A DNA stretch of 19,827 bases from Paratractidigestivibacter sp963649365. GTDB lineage: Bacteria; Actinomycetota; Coriobacteriia; Coriobacteriales; Atopobiaceae. The stretch lies in assembly GCA_963649365.1 (NCBI GenBank), contig CAVJHQ010000035.1, positions 1 through 19,827 of the forward strand, in the 5' to 3' direction. The position numbers were made by a program, and so were the translations under genes. Below are positions 1-7,053 of this stretch, piece by piece; within the stretch, counting starts at the first letter, position 1; each line of letters begins with the position of its first letter. The notes under the pieces are model-generated. The model was not told the DNA's origin. It saw nothing but the letters and a program-made list of their open reading frames with translations, and made no database searches.

Positions 1-392
1 GTCGTTACGGCGAGCGTCCCGAGATCGTCCACGCCATCGAGGCGCACCACGCCGATGTCGACCCCGATACCGTTCTCGATGTCCTTGTCCAGGCCGCTGA
101 CGCCATCTCCGCGGCGCGCCCGGGCGCTCGTCGCGAGTCCGCTGAGAACTACATCAAGCGCCTTGAGAAGCTCGAGGAGATCTCGAACGCTCACGAGGGC
201 GTCGAGAGGACCTATGCCATGCAGGCCGGCCGTGAGCTTCACGTCATGGTCGAGCCCGGGAAGGTCTCGGACGCGCAGGCCACCGTCCTCGCCCACGACA
301 TCGCGAAGCAGATCGAGGACGAGATGGAGTATCCCGGCCAGGTCCGCGTCGTCGTCATTCGCGAGTCGCGCGCGGTCGACGTCGCTAAGTAG
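1..392 (+). CDS. rny: Ribonuclease Y, C-terminal part (5' end outside window)
   Basis: The reading frame is open from base 3 and ends at TAG 390-392, giving about 129 residues. RNase Y is a membrane-anchored endoribonuclease that starts mRNA decay. The visible part is the end of the HD-type catalytic domain and the C-terminal domain. Recognisable pieces are AIEAHHADVD near the start, the helix DVLVQAADAISAARPGAR, the segment ENYIKRLEKLEEI, and the closing KQIEDEMEYPGQVRVVVIRE, which is typical of the family's C-terminus. The N-terminal membrane anchor, coiled coil and KH domain lie upstream of the window. Only 5 nt separate its stop from the next gene. In Bacillus rny is likewise followed closely by spoVS and miaB, which supports the call. 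Confidence 0.95.
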   Translation, partial: RYGERPEIVHAIEAHHADVDPDTVLDVLVQAADAISAARPGARRESAENYIKRLEKLEEISNAHEGVERTYAMQAGRELHVMVEPGKVSDAQATVLAHDIAKQIEDEMEYPGQVRVVVIRESRAVDVAK

Positions 393-397
393 CCTTT

Positions 398-1480
398 ATG
401 GGCGAACCCGAGTCAAGTCTTCTCGGTTTTGTCGCCTCCATGGGTGGCGAGCGTAGCCTTCGCGTCGAGGAGAACCTCGGCGAAGGCTACGTTCGTCTTC
501 GCGTGGCGGAGGCCGAGAGGCGCCAGGCCAAGCACGATATCCGCTGCGTCGAGGATGTTGTCATCGAGATGCTCAGGAACTCGCGTGATGCCGGTGCCAA
601 GCACATCTATGTTGCCACCAGCCGAGAGGGCGACCTGCGCACCGTCACGATTCTCGACGACGGGTCGGGTATCCCGGAAGACATGCAGGAGCGTGTGTTC
701 GAGGCGCGTGTGACGTCTAAGCTCGAGAGCGTCCACATGGACCGTTGGGGCGTTCATGGGCGTGGCATGGCGCTGTACTCGGTGAAGGAGAACGCCGTCT
801 TCGCCGGCGTCGTTTCCAGCGCCCTCGGCAAGGGTTCCTCCATAAAGGTCGTCACCGACGCATCGAAGCTCTCTGAGCGGACGGATCAGTCGACCTGGCC
901 CTCGACGGGGGTCGACGAGGACGGCGGCATCGTGTGCGAGCGCGGTCCCCACAACATCATCCGTACCTGCTGCGAGTTCGCCATCGAGGAGCGGGCGACC
1001 TGCGAAGTCTACGTCGGCTCACCCTCGGAGATCGCCTCGACGGCGCGGGCACGCGCCGCGAGGAGCGTCGGGGCTTCCGACCTCATGTTCATCGACGACA
1101 TGGGGGAGCTCCCCGTCCTTGAGCGGCTGAGGGCAGCCGCCGACGCCTCCGAGCTTCATGAGGTCGCCTCCTCCGTCGGCCTTGACATGAGCGAGCGGAC
1201 CGCGCACCGAATCGTCTCGGGTCAGATAAAGCCGCTCAGGAGCGTGATGGCCAGGCTCACACATCGCGGCGGCCCCAAGCAACCCAAGCCCGTCGACCTT
1301 TCCCATGATCCTCGAGGCCTCAAGCTGTCCGCAGAGGACTCGCGCGACTTCTCCCGGGAGCTTGAGCGGGCGTTCTCGCTTCTTGGCGACCGGTATTACC
1401 TCAAGCTCGAGGATGCTCCGAGGGTGCGCGTCGGCAAGGGGCGCATCGTGGTGACCTTCGATGTTTCCGAGGACCTCTGA
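398..1480 (+). CDS. MutL-like GHKL ATPase with HTH-like C-terminal segment, function unknown
   Basis: 360 residues. The N-terminal third is a GHKL (Bergerat-fold) ATP-binding domain. Its N box has E57, N61 and D64 in EMLRNSRDAGA, its G1 box is DDGSGIP (D88, G91), and a glycine-rich lid lies around 118-123 (GVHGRG). N box, G1 and the following ARVTSK read much more like MutL (ENSLDAGA, DNGCGI, HATSK) than like histidine kinases. There is no phospho-acceptor or dimerisation domain and no MutL endonuclease motif. Residues about 250-283 look like a helix-turn-helix (ELHEVASSVGLDMSERTAHR). The tail 320-360 is a small alpha/beta piece. The ATG at 398 lies 5 nt after the rny stop and lacks a clear Shine-Dalgarno. 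An in-frame stop at 386 rules out a much longer start, and Met15 at 440 is an alternative. No enzyme activity can be assigned from sequence. Confidence 0.8.
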   Translation: MGEPESSLLGFVASMGGERSLRVEENLGEGYVRLRVAEAERRQAKHDIRCVEDVVIEMLRNSRDAGAKHIYVATSREGDLRTVTILDDGSGIPEDMQERVFEARVTSKLESVHMDRWGVHGRGMALYSVKENAVFAGVVSSALGKGSSIKVVTDASKLSERTDQSTWPSTGVDEDGGIVCERGPHNIIRTCCEFAIEERATCEVYVGSPSEIASTARARAARSVGASDLMFIDDMGELPVLERLRAAADASELHEVASSVGLDMSERTAHRIVSGQIKPLRSVMARLTHRGGPKQPKPVDLSHDPRGLKLSAEDSRDFSRELERAFSLLGDRYYLKLEDAPRVRVGKGRIVVTFDVSEDL

Positions 1481-1493
1481 GAAGCCTCCCGCT

Positions 1494-1521
1494 TTGCAAA
1501 CAAAGGTTTTCTTTGTAGAAT
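1494..1521 (+). promoter_or_regulatory. Sigma70-type promoter for spoVS
   Basis: A -35 element TTGCAA (1494-1499) and a -10 element TAGAAT (1516-1521) are separated by 16 nt. They lie in an AT-rich island between the ATPase stop and the spoVS start, about 55 nt upstream of the spoVS ATG. The match is good against a GC-rich background. It would drive spoVS and probably miaB-miaA-hflX independently of rny. Confidence 0.65.
1500..1516 (+). promoter_or_regulatory. Inverted repeat in the spoVS promoter spacer, possible operator
   Basis: A perfect 6-bp inverted repeat, ACAAAG-GTTTT-CTTTGT, fills the spacer between the -35 and -10 elements and shares one base with the -10. A repressor bound here would block RNA polymerase, so an operator role is plausible. 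No binding protein is recognised. With only six base pairs, chance or a weak hairpin are alternatives. Confidence 0.35.
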
Positions 1522-1577
1522 ATCCGCAGCTTAACGACAATCTTCAAACTCAAAACGGACCAAATCAGGAGCACTTC

Positions 1578-1883
1578 ATGGACTACCTCAAGGTATCGAG
1601 CAAGTCATCCCCGGCATCCGTGGCCGGAGCCATAGCCGGTTTGGTAAAGGACGGCGAGCCGGTCAATATCCAGTGCGTGGGGGCCGGGGCCGTGAACCAG
1701 GCCATTAAGGCGGTCGCTATTGCGCGCGGGTTCCTCATCCCCACGGGCTACGATGTCTCCTGCGCCCCGACGTTCTCGGATATCCTTATCGGCGGCGAGA
1801 GCCGCACGGCCATCAGGCTCGCCATCTATGTGCACAAGATCCAGACGCCGTCGGTTCCCGCGGCCACCGAAATCGCTTCCTAA
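1578..1883 (+). CDS. spoVS: Stage V sporulation protein S (SpoVS) family protein
   Basis: 101 residues, slightly longer than the roughly 86 of Bacillus SpoVS because of a C-terminal tail (QTPSVPAATEIAS). The core is almost diagnostic: LKVSSKSSPASVAGAIAG at the N-terminus, GAGAVNQAIKAVAIARGF in the middle, then the ending GGESRTAIRLAIYV. SpoVS proteins are small Alba-like-fold proteins thought to bind nucleic acid. In Bacillus they act in septation and spore coat assembly. The ATG at 1578 is chosen because AGGAG (1567-1571) lies 6 nt upstream and the family start is MDYLKVS-like; an earlier in-frame ATG at 1461 lies inside the preceding gene. miaB starts 12 nt after its stop. In a probable non-spore-former its role must be something other than sporulation. 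Confidence 0.93.
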   Translation: MDYLKVSSKSSPASVAGAIAGLVKDGEPVNIQCVGAGAVNQAIKAVAIARGFLIPTGYDVSCAPTFSDILIGGESRTAIRLAIYVHKIQTPSVPAATEIAS

Positions 1884-1895
1884 AAGGGTAGGTTC

Positions 1896-3254
1896 ATGAG
1901 TTCTCTTGTTGGAAAGACGTACTACGTAAAGACCTTCGGCTGCCAGATGAACCTCCACGACTCCGAGCGCGTGGAGGGTCTTCTTGAGCAGAACGGGTGC
2001 ATCTGGGTTGAGGATCCCGAGCAGGCCGACATCGTCGTCTTCATGACCTGCTGCGTCCGCGAGAACGCCGACCAACGCCTTTACGGCCAGGCGTCCGCGA
2101 TGGTCAGCGCGCCCAAGCCCCCGTGCGGCAAGCGCGTCGTGGCCATCGGCGGCTGCATCGCCCAGCGCGACGGCGAGAAGATCAGGCAACACATCCCCGC
2201 GGCCGACGTCGTGTTCGGCACGAGCGCCCTCGCGAGCCTCCCGGGGCTTCTTATCGAGGCTTTCGAGGACGACGGAAAGACGGTCGAGGTCGATACCCAG
2301 GAAGAGGGCCGTGGTTTCTCCTGCGACCTCCCGACCCGGCGCGCCCAGAAATTCCATGCCTGGGTGCCGATCATGACGGGCTGCAACAACTTCTGCACCT
2401 ACTGCATCGTGCCCTATGTCCGCGGGCGCGAGAAAAGCCGCACCATCGAGGCTGTGGTGGGGGAGTGCGAGCGGCTCGTCGCGGACGGCGTTCGCGAGAT
2501 CACGCTCCTCGGCCAGAACGTCAACTCATACGGGCGCAACATCTATGGGGAGCCGCGGTTCTCTGAGCTTCTGCGTGCCGTCGGCAAGACGGGAATCGAG
2601 AGGCTTCGCTTCACTTCCTCGAACCCCCACGACCTTACCGATGAGACCATTCGGGCCATGGCCGAGACTGAGTGCGTCATGCCTCATCTTCACCTGGCCG
2701 TTCAGAGCGGCTCTACGCGTGTGCTCAAGGCGATGAACCGCAAGTACACGAGGGAGCAGTATCTTGACCTTGTGCGGCGGCTGAGGGAGTCGATGCCCGA
2801 GCTCGCGCTTTCCACGGACATCATCGTTGGATTCCCCGGCGAGACCGAGGAGGATTTCGAGGACACCCTCTCGCTTGTGCGCGAGGCGGAGTTCTCCGGC
2901 GCCTACACCTTTATTTATTCGCCGAGGCCCGGTACGCCGGCGGCGAAGATTCCTGATGACACGCCTCGGGAGGTCATCCAGCAGCGCTTCGACCGGCTGG
3001 CCGACTTGGTCGCTAAGCAGGCCTACGAGTCGAACCAGCGTGAGCTCGGCAAGGTCGTGAGCGTCCTGGTCGAGGGAGCCTCGAAGCGTGACGAGAATGT
3101 CATGGTCGGTCACAGTGAGAAGATGCGCACGGTTCATTTCGGGCTTCCTGAGGGGCTCGACCAGAGTGAGCTCGTCGGCAAGCTGTGCTCGGTTCGCGTC
3201 GACGAGGCTCGCACCTGGTATCTCCGCGGCTCCATTGAGGGCGACCCTCGTTGA
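1896..3254 (+). CDS. miaB: tRNA-2-methylthio-N6-dimethylallyladenosine synthase (MiaB)
   Basis: 452 residues, full family length. MiaB is a radical SAM methylthiotransferase that converts i6A37 to ms2i6A37 in tRNAs reading UNN codons. The N-terminal methylthiotransferase domain carries the three auxiliary-cluster cysteines C16 (FGCQMN), C52 (TCCVRE) and C87 (GGCIAQRDG). The radical SAM CxxxCxxC is C163, C167 and C170 (TGCNNFCTYC), followed by IVPYVRGRE. A C-terminal TRAM domain (about 378-448) binds tRNA. The extra C53 beside C52 is also common in the family. A GGGTAGG stretch lies just upstream of the ATG. The stop overlaps the miaA start (TTGA), so the enzymes for successive steps on the same nucleotide are translationally coupled. 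Confidence 0.97.
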   Translation: MSSLVGKTYYVKTFGCQMNLHDSERVEGLLEQNGCIWVEDPEQADIVVFMTCCVRENADQRLYGQASAMVSAPKPPCGKRVVAIGGCIAQRDGEKIRQHIPAADVVFGTSALASLPGLLIEAFEDDGKTVEVDTQEEGRGFSCDLPTRRAQKFHAWVPIMTGCNNFCTYCIVPYVRGREKSRTIEAVVGECERLVADGVREITLLGQNVNSYGRNIYGEPRFSELLRAVGKTGIERLRFTSSNPHDLTDETIRAMAETECVMPHLHLAVQSGSTRVLKAMNRKYTREQYLDLVRRLRESMPELALSTDIIVGFPGETEEDFEDTLSLVREAEFSGAYTFIYSPRPGTPAAKIPDDTPREVIQQRFDRLADLVAKQAYESNQRELGKVVSVLVEGASKRDENVMVGHSEKMRTVHFGLPEGLDQSELVGKLCSVRVDEARTWYLRGSIEGDPR

Positions 3255-4204
3255 GCCTCCCCGGACCTGTCATAGCCGTTGTGGGGCCCACGGCCTCCGG
3301 CAAGAGCTCGTTGGCGGACCTCCTTGCTCGAAGGCTGACCTCTGAGGTGGTCTCCGTCGACGCCATGCAGGTTTACCGTGGTATGGATATCGGCACCGCG
3401 AAGACCCCCAGTGCGGAAAGGCTCGTTCCTCTCCGCATGGTTGACGTCTGCGACCCGTCGGACGACTATTCAGTTCAGCTATTTCAGCGGGACTGTCGCG
3501 CGGTTGTCGACAAGCTCCTCGGGCAGGGCAAGGTTCCTGTGCTCTGCGGCGGAACAGGCCTCTACCTCAATGCCGTTATCGACGATATGCAATTCCCGGC
3601 CGGCGAGAAGGGCGCTAAAGAGCGGTCGGTCTACGAGGGCATGGCTGAGGAGTTTGGGGCCGATAGGGTCTATCGTCTGCTTCTGGAGCGAGACCCTGCG
3701 AGCGCGGCCCTCATTCACCCGAACAACGTGAGAAGGGTCGTTCGCGCTCTCGAGATGCTCGACGAGGGCGTGAGCTACGCTGAGCACAACAAGGGGCTGC
3801 ACAAGCGGGCTGCTTGGTACCGATCGCTCGTGTTCGGCCTCTCGATGCCCCGGGAGCTGCTTTACCGTCGCATCGAGGAACGCGTCGACCTCATGATCGA
3901 GCAAGGTCTCGTCGAGGAGGTCCGCGGGCTGTACGACGCGGGCGCGCTCGGAAACACGACGGCGGGGCAAGCCATCGGCTATAAGGAGCTCGTCGGGTAT
4001 CTCGACGGCTCCCTAAGCTTGGAAAATGCAGTTGACGCCATCAAGATGAGGACGCGCCGTTACGCAAAGCGCCAGATCTCCTGGTTCAAGAACGATCCGC
4101 GTGTCGAGTGGGTCGATATTTCCGAGGTTTCGCTGGAGGAAGCCGCCGATCATATCCTTACGCGCCTCGACGAATGTGCGGAGGGCGAGCATGGGTCGCT
4201 TTAA
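3251..4204 (+). CDS. miaA: tRNA dimethylallyltransferase (MiaA)
   Basis: 317 residues. MiaA transfers the dimethylallyl group of DMAPP to N6 of A37 in tRNA, making the substrate for MiaB. It has the P-loop GPTASGKS (12-19), the DAMQVYRGMDIGTAK motif (D37, Q40, Y42) that positions A37, the CGGTGLYLNA motif, HPNNVRRVVRALE, and the C-terminal RTRRYAKRQISWFK. The start is TTG at 3251, supported by GAGGG (3237-3241) 9 nt upstream and by the family beginning right before the P-loop. It overlaps the miaB stop by 4 nt and the hflX start by 14 nt. Confidence 0.97.
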   Translation: MSLPGPVIAVVGPTASGKSSLADLLARRLTSEVVSVDAMQVYRGMDIGTAKTPSAERLVPLRMVDVCDPSDDYSVQLFQRDCRAVVDKLLGQGKVPVLCGGTGLYLNAVIDDMQFPAGEKGAKERSVYEGMAEEFGADRVYRLLLERDPASAALIHPNNVRRVVRALEMLDEGVSYAEHNKGLHKRAAWYRSLVFGLSMPRELLYRRIEERVDLMIEQGLVEEVRGLYDAGALGNTTAGQAIGYKELVGYLDGSLSLENAVDAIKMRTRRYAKRQISWFKNDPRVEWVDISEVSLEEAADHILTRLDECAEGEHGSL

Positions 4205-5510
4205 GCCCTTCTCAACCGAAAGGGTCGCCGAAAAGGCGATTCTTGTCGGCGTCGACAGAGGTGTTGGCCCTTGGACCTGCGAGGATTCGCTTGCCGAGCT
4301 TGAGAGGCTTGCGCAGACGGACGGGGCCGAGGTGGTCTTCACCCTGACGCAGAAGCTCGATAAGCCGGTCCCCAAAACCTTTATCGGAAAAGGGAAGGTC
4401 GAGGAGCTGGTCGGGTATGTTCGGCGCCTCGACGCCGACGTCGTCATCTTTGATGACGAACTGACCCCTTCGCAGCAGTCGAACCTTGAGCGTGAGGTCG
4501 GCGAGCCGGTGAAGATCGTTGATCGCACGGCGCTTATCCTCGATATTTTCGGGGAGCATGCCCGGACTCGAGAGGGTCGTCTTCAGGTACAGCTCGCGCA
4601 GCTTCAGTATGTTCTCCCGCGCCTTCGCGGCATGTGGAGCCACTTGGTCGGGGAACAGACGCGTGGCGGAATCGGCGGCAGATTCGGGCAAGGCGAGAGC
4701 CAGCTCGAGGTCGACCGGCGCATGGTGCGCGGACGTATATCGTTTTTAAAGAAAGAGCTCATAGAGCTTGAGAAGAGGCGCGGTGTCCAGAGCAAGGCAC
4801 GGTGGGACTCTGGCATTTATCGGGTTGCGCTCGTCGGGTACACGAATGCCGGCAAGTCGACGCTTTTGAATCAGCTTACCGGGGCGGGGGTCTATGCTAA
4901 GGACGAGCTGTTCGCCACGCTTGATCCCACGACACGGTCGTTTGATTTGGCCGAGGGCCGCAAGATCACGCTGACCGACACAGTCGGGTTTATCCAAAAA
5001 CTGCCGACTACGCTTATCGAGGCCTTTAAGTCGACGCTCTCCGAAGTAGAGGCTGCCGATCTTTTGCTGGTTGTGGTCGATGCCTCGGACCCGCGCCGCC
5101 AAGATGAGCTCGATGCCGTGGTGTCCATTCTCGGCGACATTGAGGCGGACGGTATTCGGCGGCTGATCGTTTTGAACAAGGTAGATCTTTTGACGCAGGA
5201 CGAGCTTCGGTCGCTGACCGTTGCGTATCCGGATGCTGTTATGATCTCCGCGCGAGACGGGAAGGGCATCGACTCCCTGCTGTACCGCATTGGCAGGGAA
5301 GCGTCCATGGGGGACGAGACCCTGACCGTTCTGGTGCCTTACGAGAAAGGCCTTCTGCTCAAGATGGTCCATGAGCGGTGTCAGGTTATGCGCGAGCAAT
5401 ACGTCGACGGCGGCCTGCTTGCCACGGTCAAGGCTTCGGAGAGAATGCGGCTTACCCTGGACCCGTACCGGGTCTCCGACTCATCAGATGAGGCTGGAGA
5501 GCAGCAATAA
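4191..5510 (+). CDS. hflX: GTPase HflX
   Basis: 439 residues from the ATG at 4191, chosen because GGAGGG (4180-4185) sits 5 nt upstream; an upstream in-frame start would read through miaA in another frame. HflX binds the 50S subunit and splits or rescues stalled 70S ribosomes, often under heat stress. The N-terminal HflX domain shows TFIGKGKVEEL, FDDELTPSQQSNLE and DRTALILDIFGEHARTREG. A Gly/Arg linker LVGEQTRGGIGGRFGQGES and a helical hairpin (about 172-203) follow. The G domain has G1 GYTNAGKS (216-223), G2 DPTTRS, G3 DTVGF (263-267), G4 NKVD (329-332) and G5 SAR (353-355). Its 3' end overlaps the convergent acyltransferase gene by 27 bp, so there is no room for an independent terminator. 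Confidence 0.96.
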   Translation: MGRFKPFSTERVAEKAILVGVDRGVGPWTCEDSLAELERLAQTDGAEVVFTLTQKLDKPVPKTFIGKGKVEELVGYVRRLDADVVIFDDELTPSQQSNLEREVGEPVKIVDRTALILDIFGEHARTREGRLQVQLAQLQYVLPRLRGMWSHLVGEQTRGGIGGRFGQGESQLEVDRRMVRGRISFLKKELIELEKRRGVQSKARWDSGIYRVALVGYTNAGKSTLLNQLTGAGVYAKDELFATLDPTTRSFDLAEGRKITLTDTVGFIQKLPTTLIEAFKSTLSEVEAADLLLVVVDASDPRRQDELDAVVSILGDIEADGIRRLIVLNKVDLLTQDELRSLTVAYPDAVMISARDGKGIDSLLYRIGREASMGDETLTVLVPYEKGLLLKMVHERCQVMREQYVDGGLLATVKASERMRLTLDPYRVSDSSDEAGEQQ

Positions 5511-6269
5511 TACCGGTTGGTGAATCACGTAAACCGCCAATGCGTGGCGGCCGATGAACTCAAGGGGCCGCCACCCGAGCCGTGCCAGCAAGGTGTTTGG
5601 GATCCATTCCTTCAAGCAAGGCCCAACAGCCGCGCCAGTCAGAAAAATCAGTGAATAGGGGAGAAGCGGGTAATAGTCTCCTGAAGAAAAGCCGGGGCCA
5701 GGGAAGCCGAGCCAGGAAAGCCATTTCGTCTCATAGAGACGATGAGGAAGACGCAGGCTCGCCCCTGGCAGGCCAATGCTCCCGGAATTGACTCCCAGGC
5801 ATAAGACGAAGCAAAGGAAAAGCACGGCGCCTGCTTTGATTCCCCTCGGGGCGGCCCCCAATCGTTCAAGGGCCGCATATAGAAGCGTTGACGCAAACAT
5901 ACAATAGATGATGCCGAACGAGATGGGGATATCCACCTTTGCAAGCAAGGTGACAATCCAGATAAGTAGCGCGACGAAACCGTAGATGAGCGAACGCTTG
6001 AAATTGTTCCTCGAGTAGGCGCACATGATGCCTGCAAGGACAAGGAAGCTCCACGATATGCTCGCGCGCCATAGGTCTTCGAACGGCGGTTTGAACCACG
6101 GCAGCGCGATGCCTTGGATGGCGGTCACGTCGTAGCAGAAATGAAAGAGAACCATAGACAGGACGCTGAGCCCGCGAAGAGCATCGAACAACCTCACCCT
6201 CCCGGTCCGCGAACCCCGTGAGGGTGAGGAAGATTCAGTTTTCTCCTTCTGGAACCTACGGGTAAACAA
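5484..6269 (-). CDS. DUF1624 / heparan-alpha-glucosaminide N-acetyltransferase-like membrane protein
   Basis: 261 residues with about seven to eight hydrophobic segments, so an integral membrane protein. It matches the DUF1624 (acyltransferase-3-like, HGSNAT-like) family: RLFDALRGLSVLSMVLFHF at 26-44, a conserved central ISFGIIY, SSGDYYPLLPY at 195-205, and the C-terminal GRHALAVYVIHQP at 240-252 with the family His. Such proteins probably acetylate a surface or cell-wall sugar, but the substrate is unknown. The start is TTG at 6269, with AAAGG ending 8 nt upstream; no ATG is available. It lies 11 nt after the lexA stop on the same strand, so it is probably co-transcribed with lexA. It looks more AT-rich than its neighbours, which may hint at transfer or just its hydrophobic content. 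Confidence 0.82.
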   Translation of the reverse strand: MFTRRFQKEKTESSSPSRGSRTGRVRLFDALRGLSVLSMVLFHFCYDVTAIQGIALPWFKPPFEDLWRASISWSFLVLAGIMCAYSRNNFKRSLIYGFVALLIWIVTLLAKVDIPISFGIIYCMFASTLLYAALERLGAAPRGIKAGAVLFLCFVLCLGVNSGSIGLPGASLRLPHRLYETKWLSWLGFPGPGFSSGDYYPLLPYSLIFLTGAAVGPCLKEWIPNTLLARLGWRPLEFIGRHALAVYVIHQPVLLLLSSLI

Positions 6270-6280
6270 GCTTTACGCCT

Positions 6281-6937
6281 TTAGGAGACGGAGCGAATAA
6301 GCGCCGTTACTTTGCCGATGATGGTGGGATTATCTGCATAGATAGGCGACATGGTGTCGTTCTCAGGCTGGAGCCTGATGCGATCCTTCTCGCGATAGAA
6401 GGTCTTAACCGTCGCGGAGTCGTCGATGAGGGCCACGACGATCTCTCCGTCATGCGCGTCATGCTGCTCCTTGACGACGATGTAGTCGCCGTCGAAGATG
6501 CCGGCGTTGACCATGGACTCGCCGTGCACGCGGAGGATGAAAGAGCTTGAATCGCCCACGATGCTCGTGGGGAGCGTCAGGCTCTCCTCAACGTTCTGCT
6601 CGGCAAGGATGGGCACGCCCGCGGCGACTCTCCCAACAAGCGGCAGCGTGATGGCGTTGTTGTTGAGGTCTTGGGATATCTCCGCCAGCTTCGTGCCTGC
6701 GGCGTCCTTGTCCTCGCCGTCGGAGACGACCTCGATGGTCCTGGGCTTCTTCGGATCTCGCCTGATGTAGCCGTTGGACTCAAGGGCCTTGAGGTGCATG
6801 TGCACCGTCGAGGGCGACGCAAGCCCGACCGCCTCGCCGATTTCCCTGACCGAAGGCGGGTAGCTGTGCTCCTTGGTGTACCCGAGGATGAATTCGTAAA
6901 TAGCGAGCTGACGCTTACCGATCTTTCCCTTTGCCAT
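6281..6937 (-). CDS. lexA: SOS repressor LexA
   Basis: 218 residues. LexA represses DNA-damage genes and cleaves itself when stimulated by RecA filaments. The N-terminal winged HTH has SYPPSVREIGEAVGLASPST (25-44) and a recognition helix through HMHLKALE. The self-cleavage site is A106-G107 in GRVAAGVP. The catalytic dyad is S141 (VHGESM) and K178 (SATVKTF). A hydrophilic linker separates the two domains. The ATG at 6937 is chosen because AAGGAGG lies 5 nt upstream and MAKGKIGKRQ is a normal LexA N-terminus. A longer frame to 6991 would cover its own promoter. It is divergent from the LysM gene across an intergenic region with four LexA-box-like sites, so autoregulation is likely. Confidence 0.97.
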   Translation of the reverse strand: MAKGKIGKRQLAIYEFILGYTKEHSYPPSVREIGEAVGLASPSTVHMHLKALESNGYIRRDPKKPRTIEVVSDGEDKDAAGTKLAEISQDLNNNAITLPLVGRVAAGVPILAEQNVEESLTLPTSIVGDSSSFILRVHGESMVNAGIFDGDYIVVKEQHDAHDGEIVVALIDDSATVKTFYREKDRIRLQPENDTMSPIYADNPTIIGKVTALIRSVS

Positions 6938-6962
6938 GGGCGGCCTCCTTCTCGTTGAGTGG

Positions 6963-6991
6963 ATTTTACACCAAACACCTGTTTTCTGCAA
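6963..6991 (-). promoter_or_regulatory. lexA promoter (leftward)
   Basis: On the minus strand a -35 TTGCAG (complement of 6986-6991) and a -10 TAAAAT (complement of 6963-6968) are spaced by 17 nt, about 25 nt upstream of the lexA ATG. One LexA-box-like site fills the spacer and a second overlaps the -35, which fits autorepression. Confidence 0.7.
6972..6985. promoter_or_regulatory. LexA-box-like site 1
   Basis: CAAACACCTGTTTT contains the perfect palindrome AAAC-N4-GTTT. This is one change per half-site from the Gram-positive LexA box core GAAC-N4-GTTC. It lies inside the spacer of the lexA promoter. Confidence 0.5.
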
Positions 6992-7002
6992 ACGAGCGTT
7001 CT
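6989..7002. promoter_or_regulatory. LexA-box-like site 2
   Basis: CAAACGAGCGTTCT has the core AAAC-N4-GTTC, one mismatch from GAAC-N4-GTTC. It overlaps the -35 of the leftward lexA promoter and is the best-matching of the four sites. It lies 17 bp, close to two helical turns, from site 1. Confidence 0.65.
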
Positions 7003-7009
7003 ATTTCTC

Positions 7010-7038
7010 TTGACGCGAACATCTGTGTCTATTAGTAT
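7010..7038 (+). promoter_or_regulatory. Promoter of the LysM gene (rightward)
   Basis: TTGACG (7010-7015) and TAGTAT (7033-7038) are spaced by 17 nt and lie about 100 nt upstream of the LysM gene ATG. The -35 is near-consensus and the -10 is weaker. LexA-box-like sites 3 and 4 lie in the spacer and just after the -10, consistent with SOS repression. Confidence 0.65.
7016..7029. promoter_or_regulatory. LexA-box-like site 3
   Basis: CGAACATCTGTGTC has an intact left half-site CGAAC and a degraded right half GTGT in place of GTTC. It sits between the -35 and -10 of the rightward promoter. Confidence 0.5.
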
Positions 7039-7039
7039 A

Positions 7040-7053
7040 CGAACAAAAGTACT
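7040..7053. promoter_or_regulatory. LexA-box-like site 4
   Basis: CGAACAAAAGTACT has the core GAAC-N4-GTAC, one mismatch from GAAC-N4-GTTC. It lies immediately downstream of the rightward -10, over the expected transcription start. Confidence 0.6.

Noticed and set aside
4101..4190. Upstream in-frame start for hflX
   Set aside because: The extra 30 residues lie wholly inside miaA and do not resemble HflX. GGAGGG directly precedes ATG 4191.
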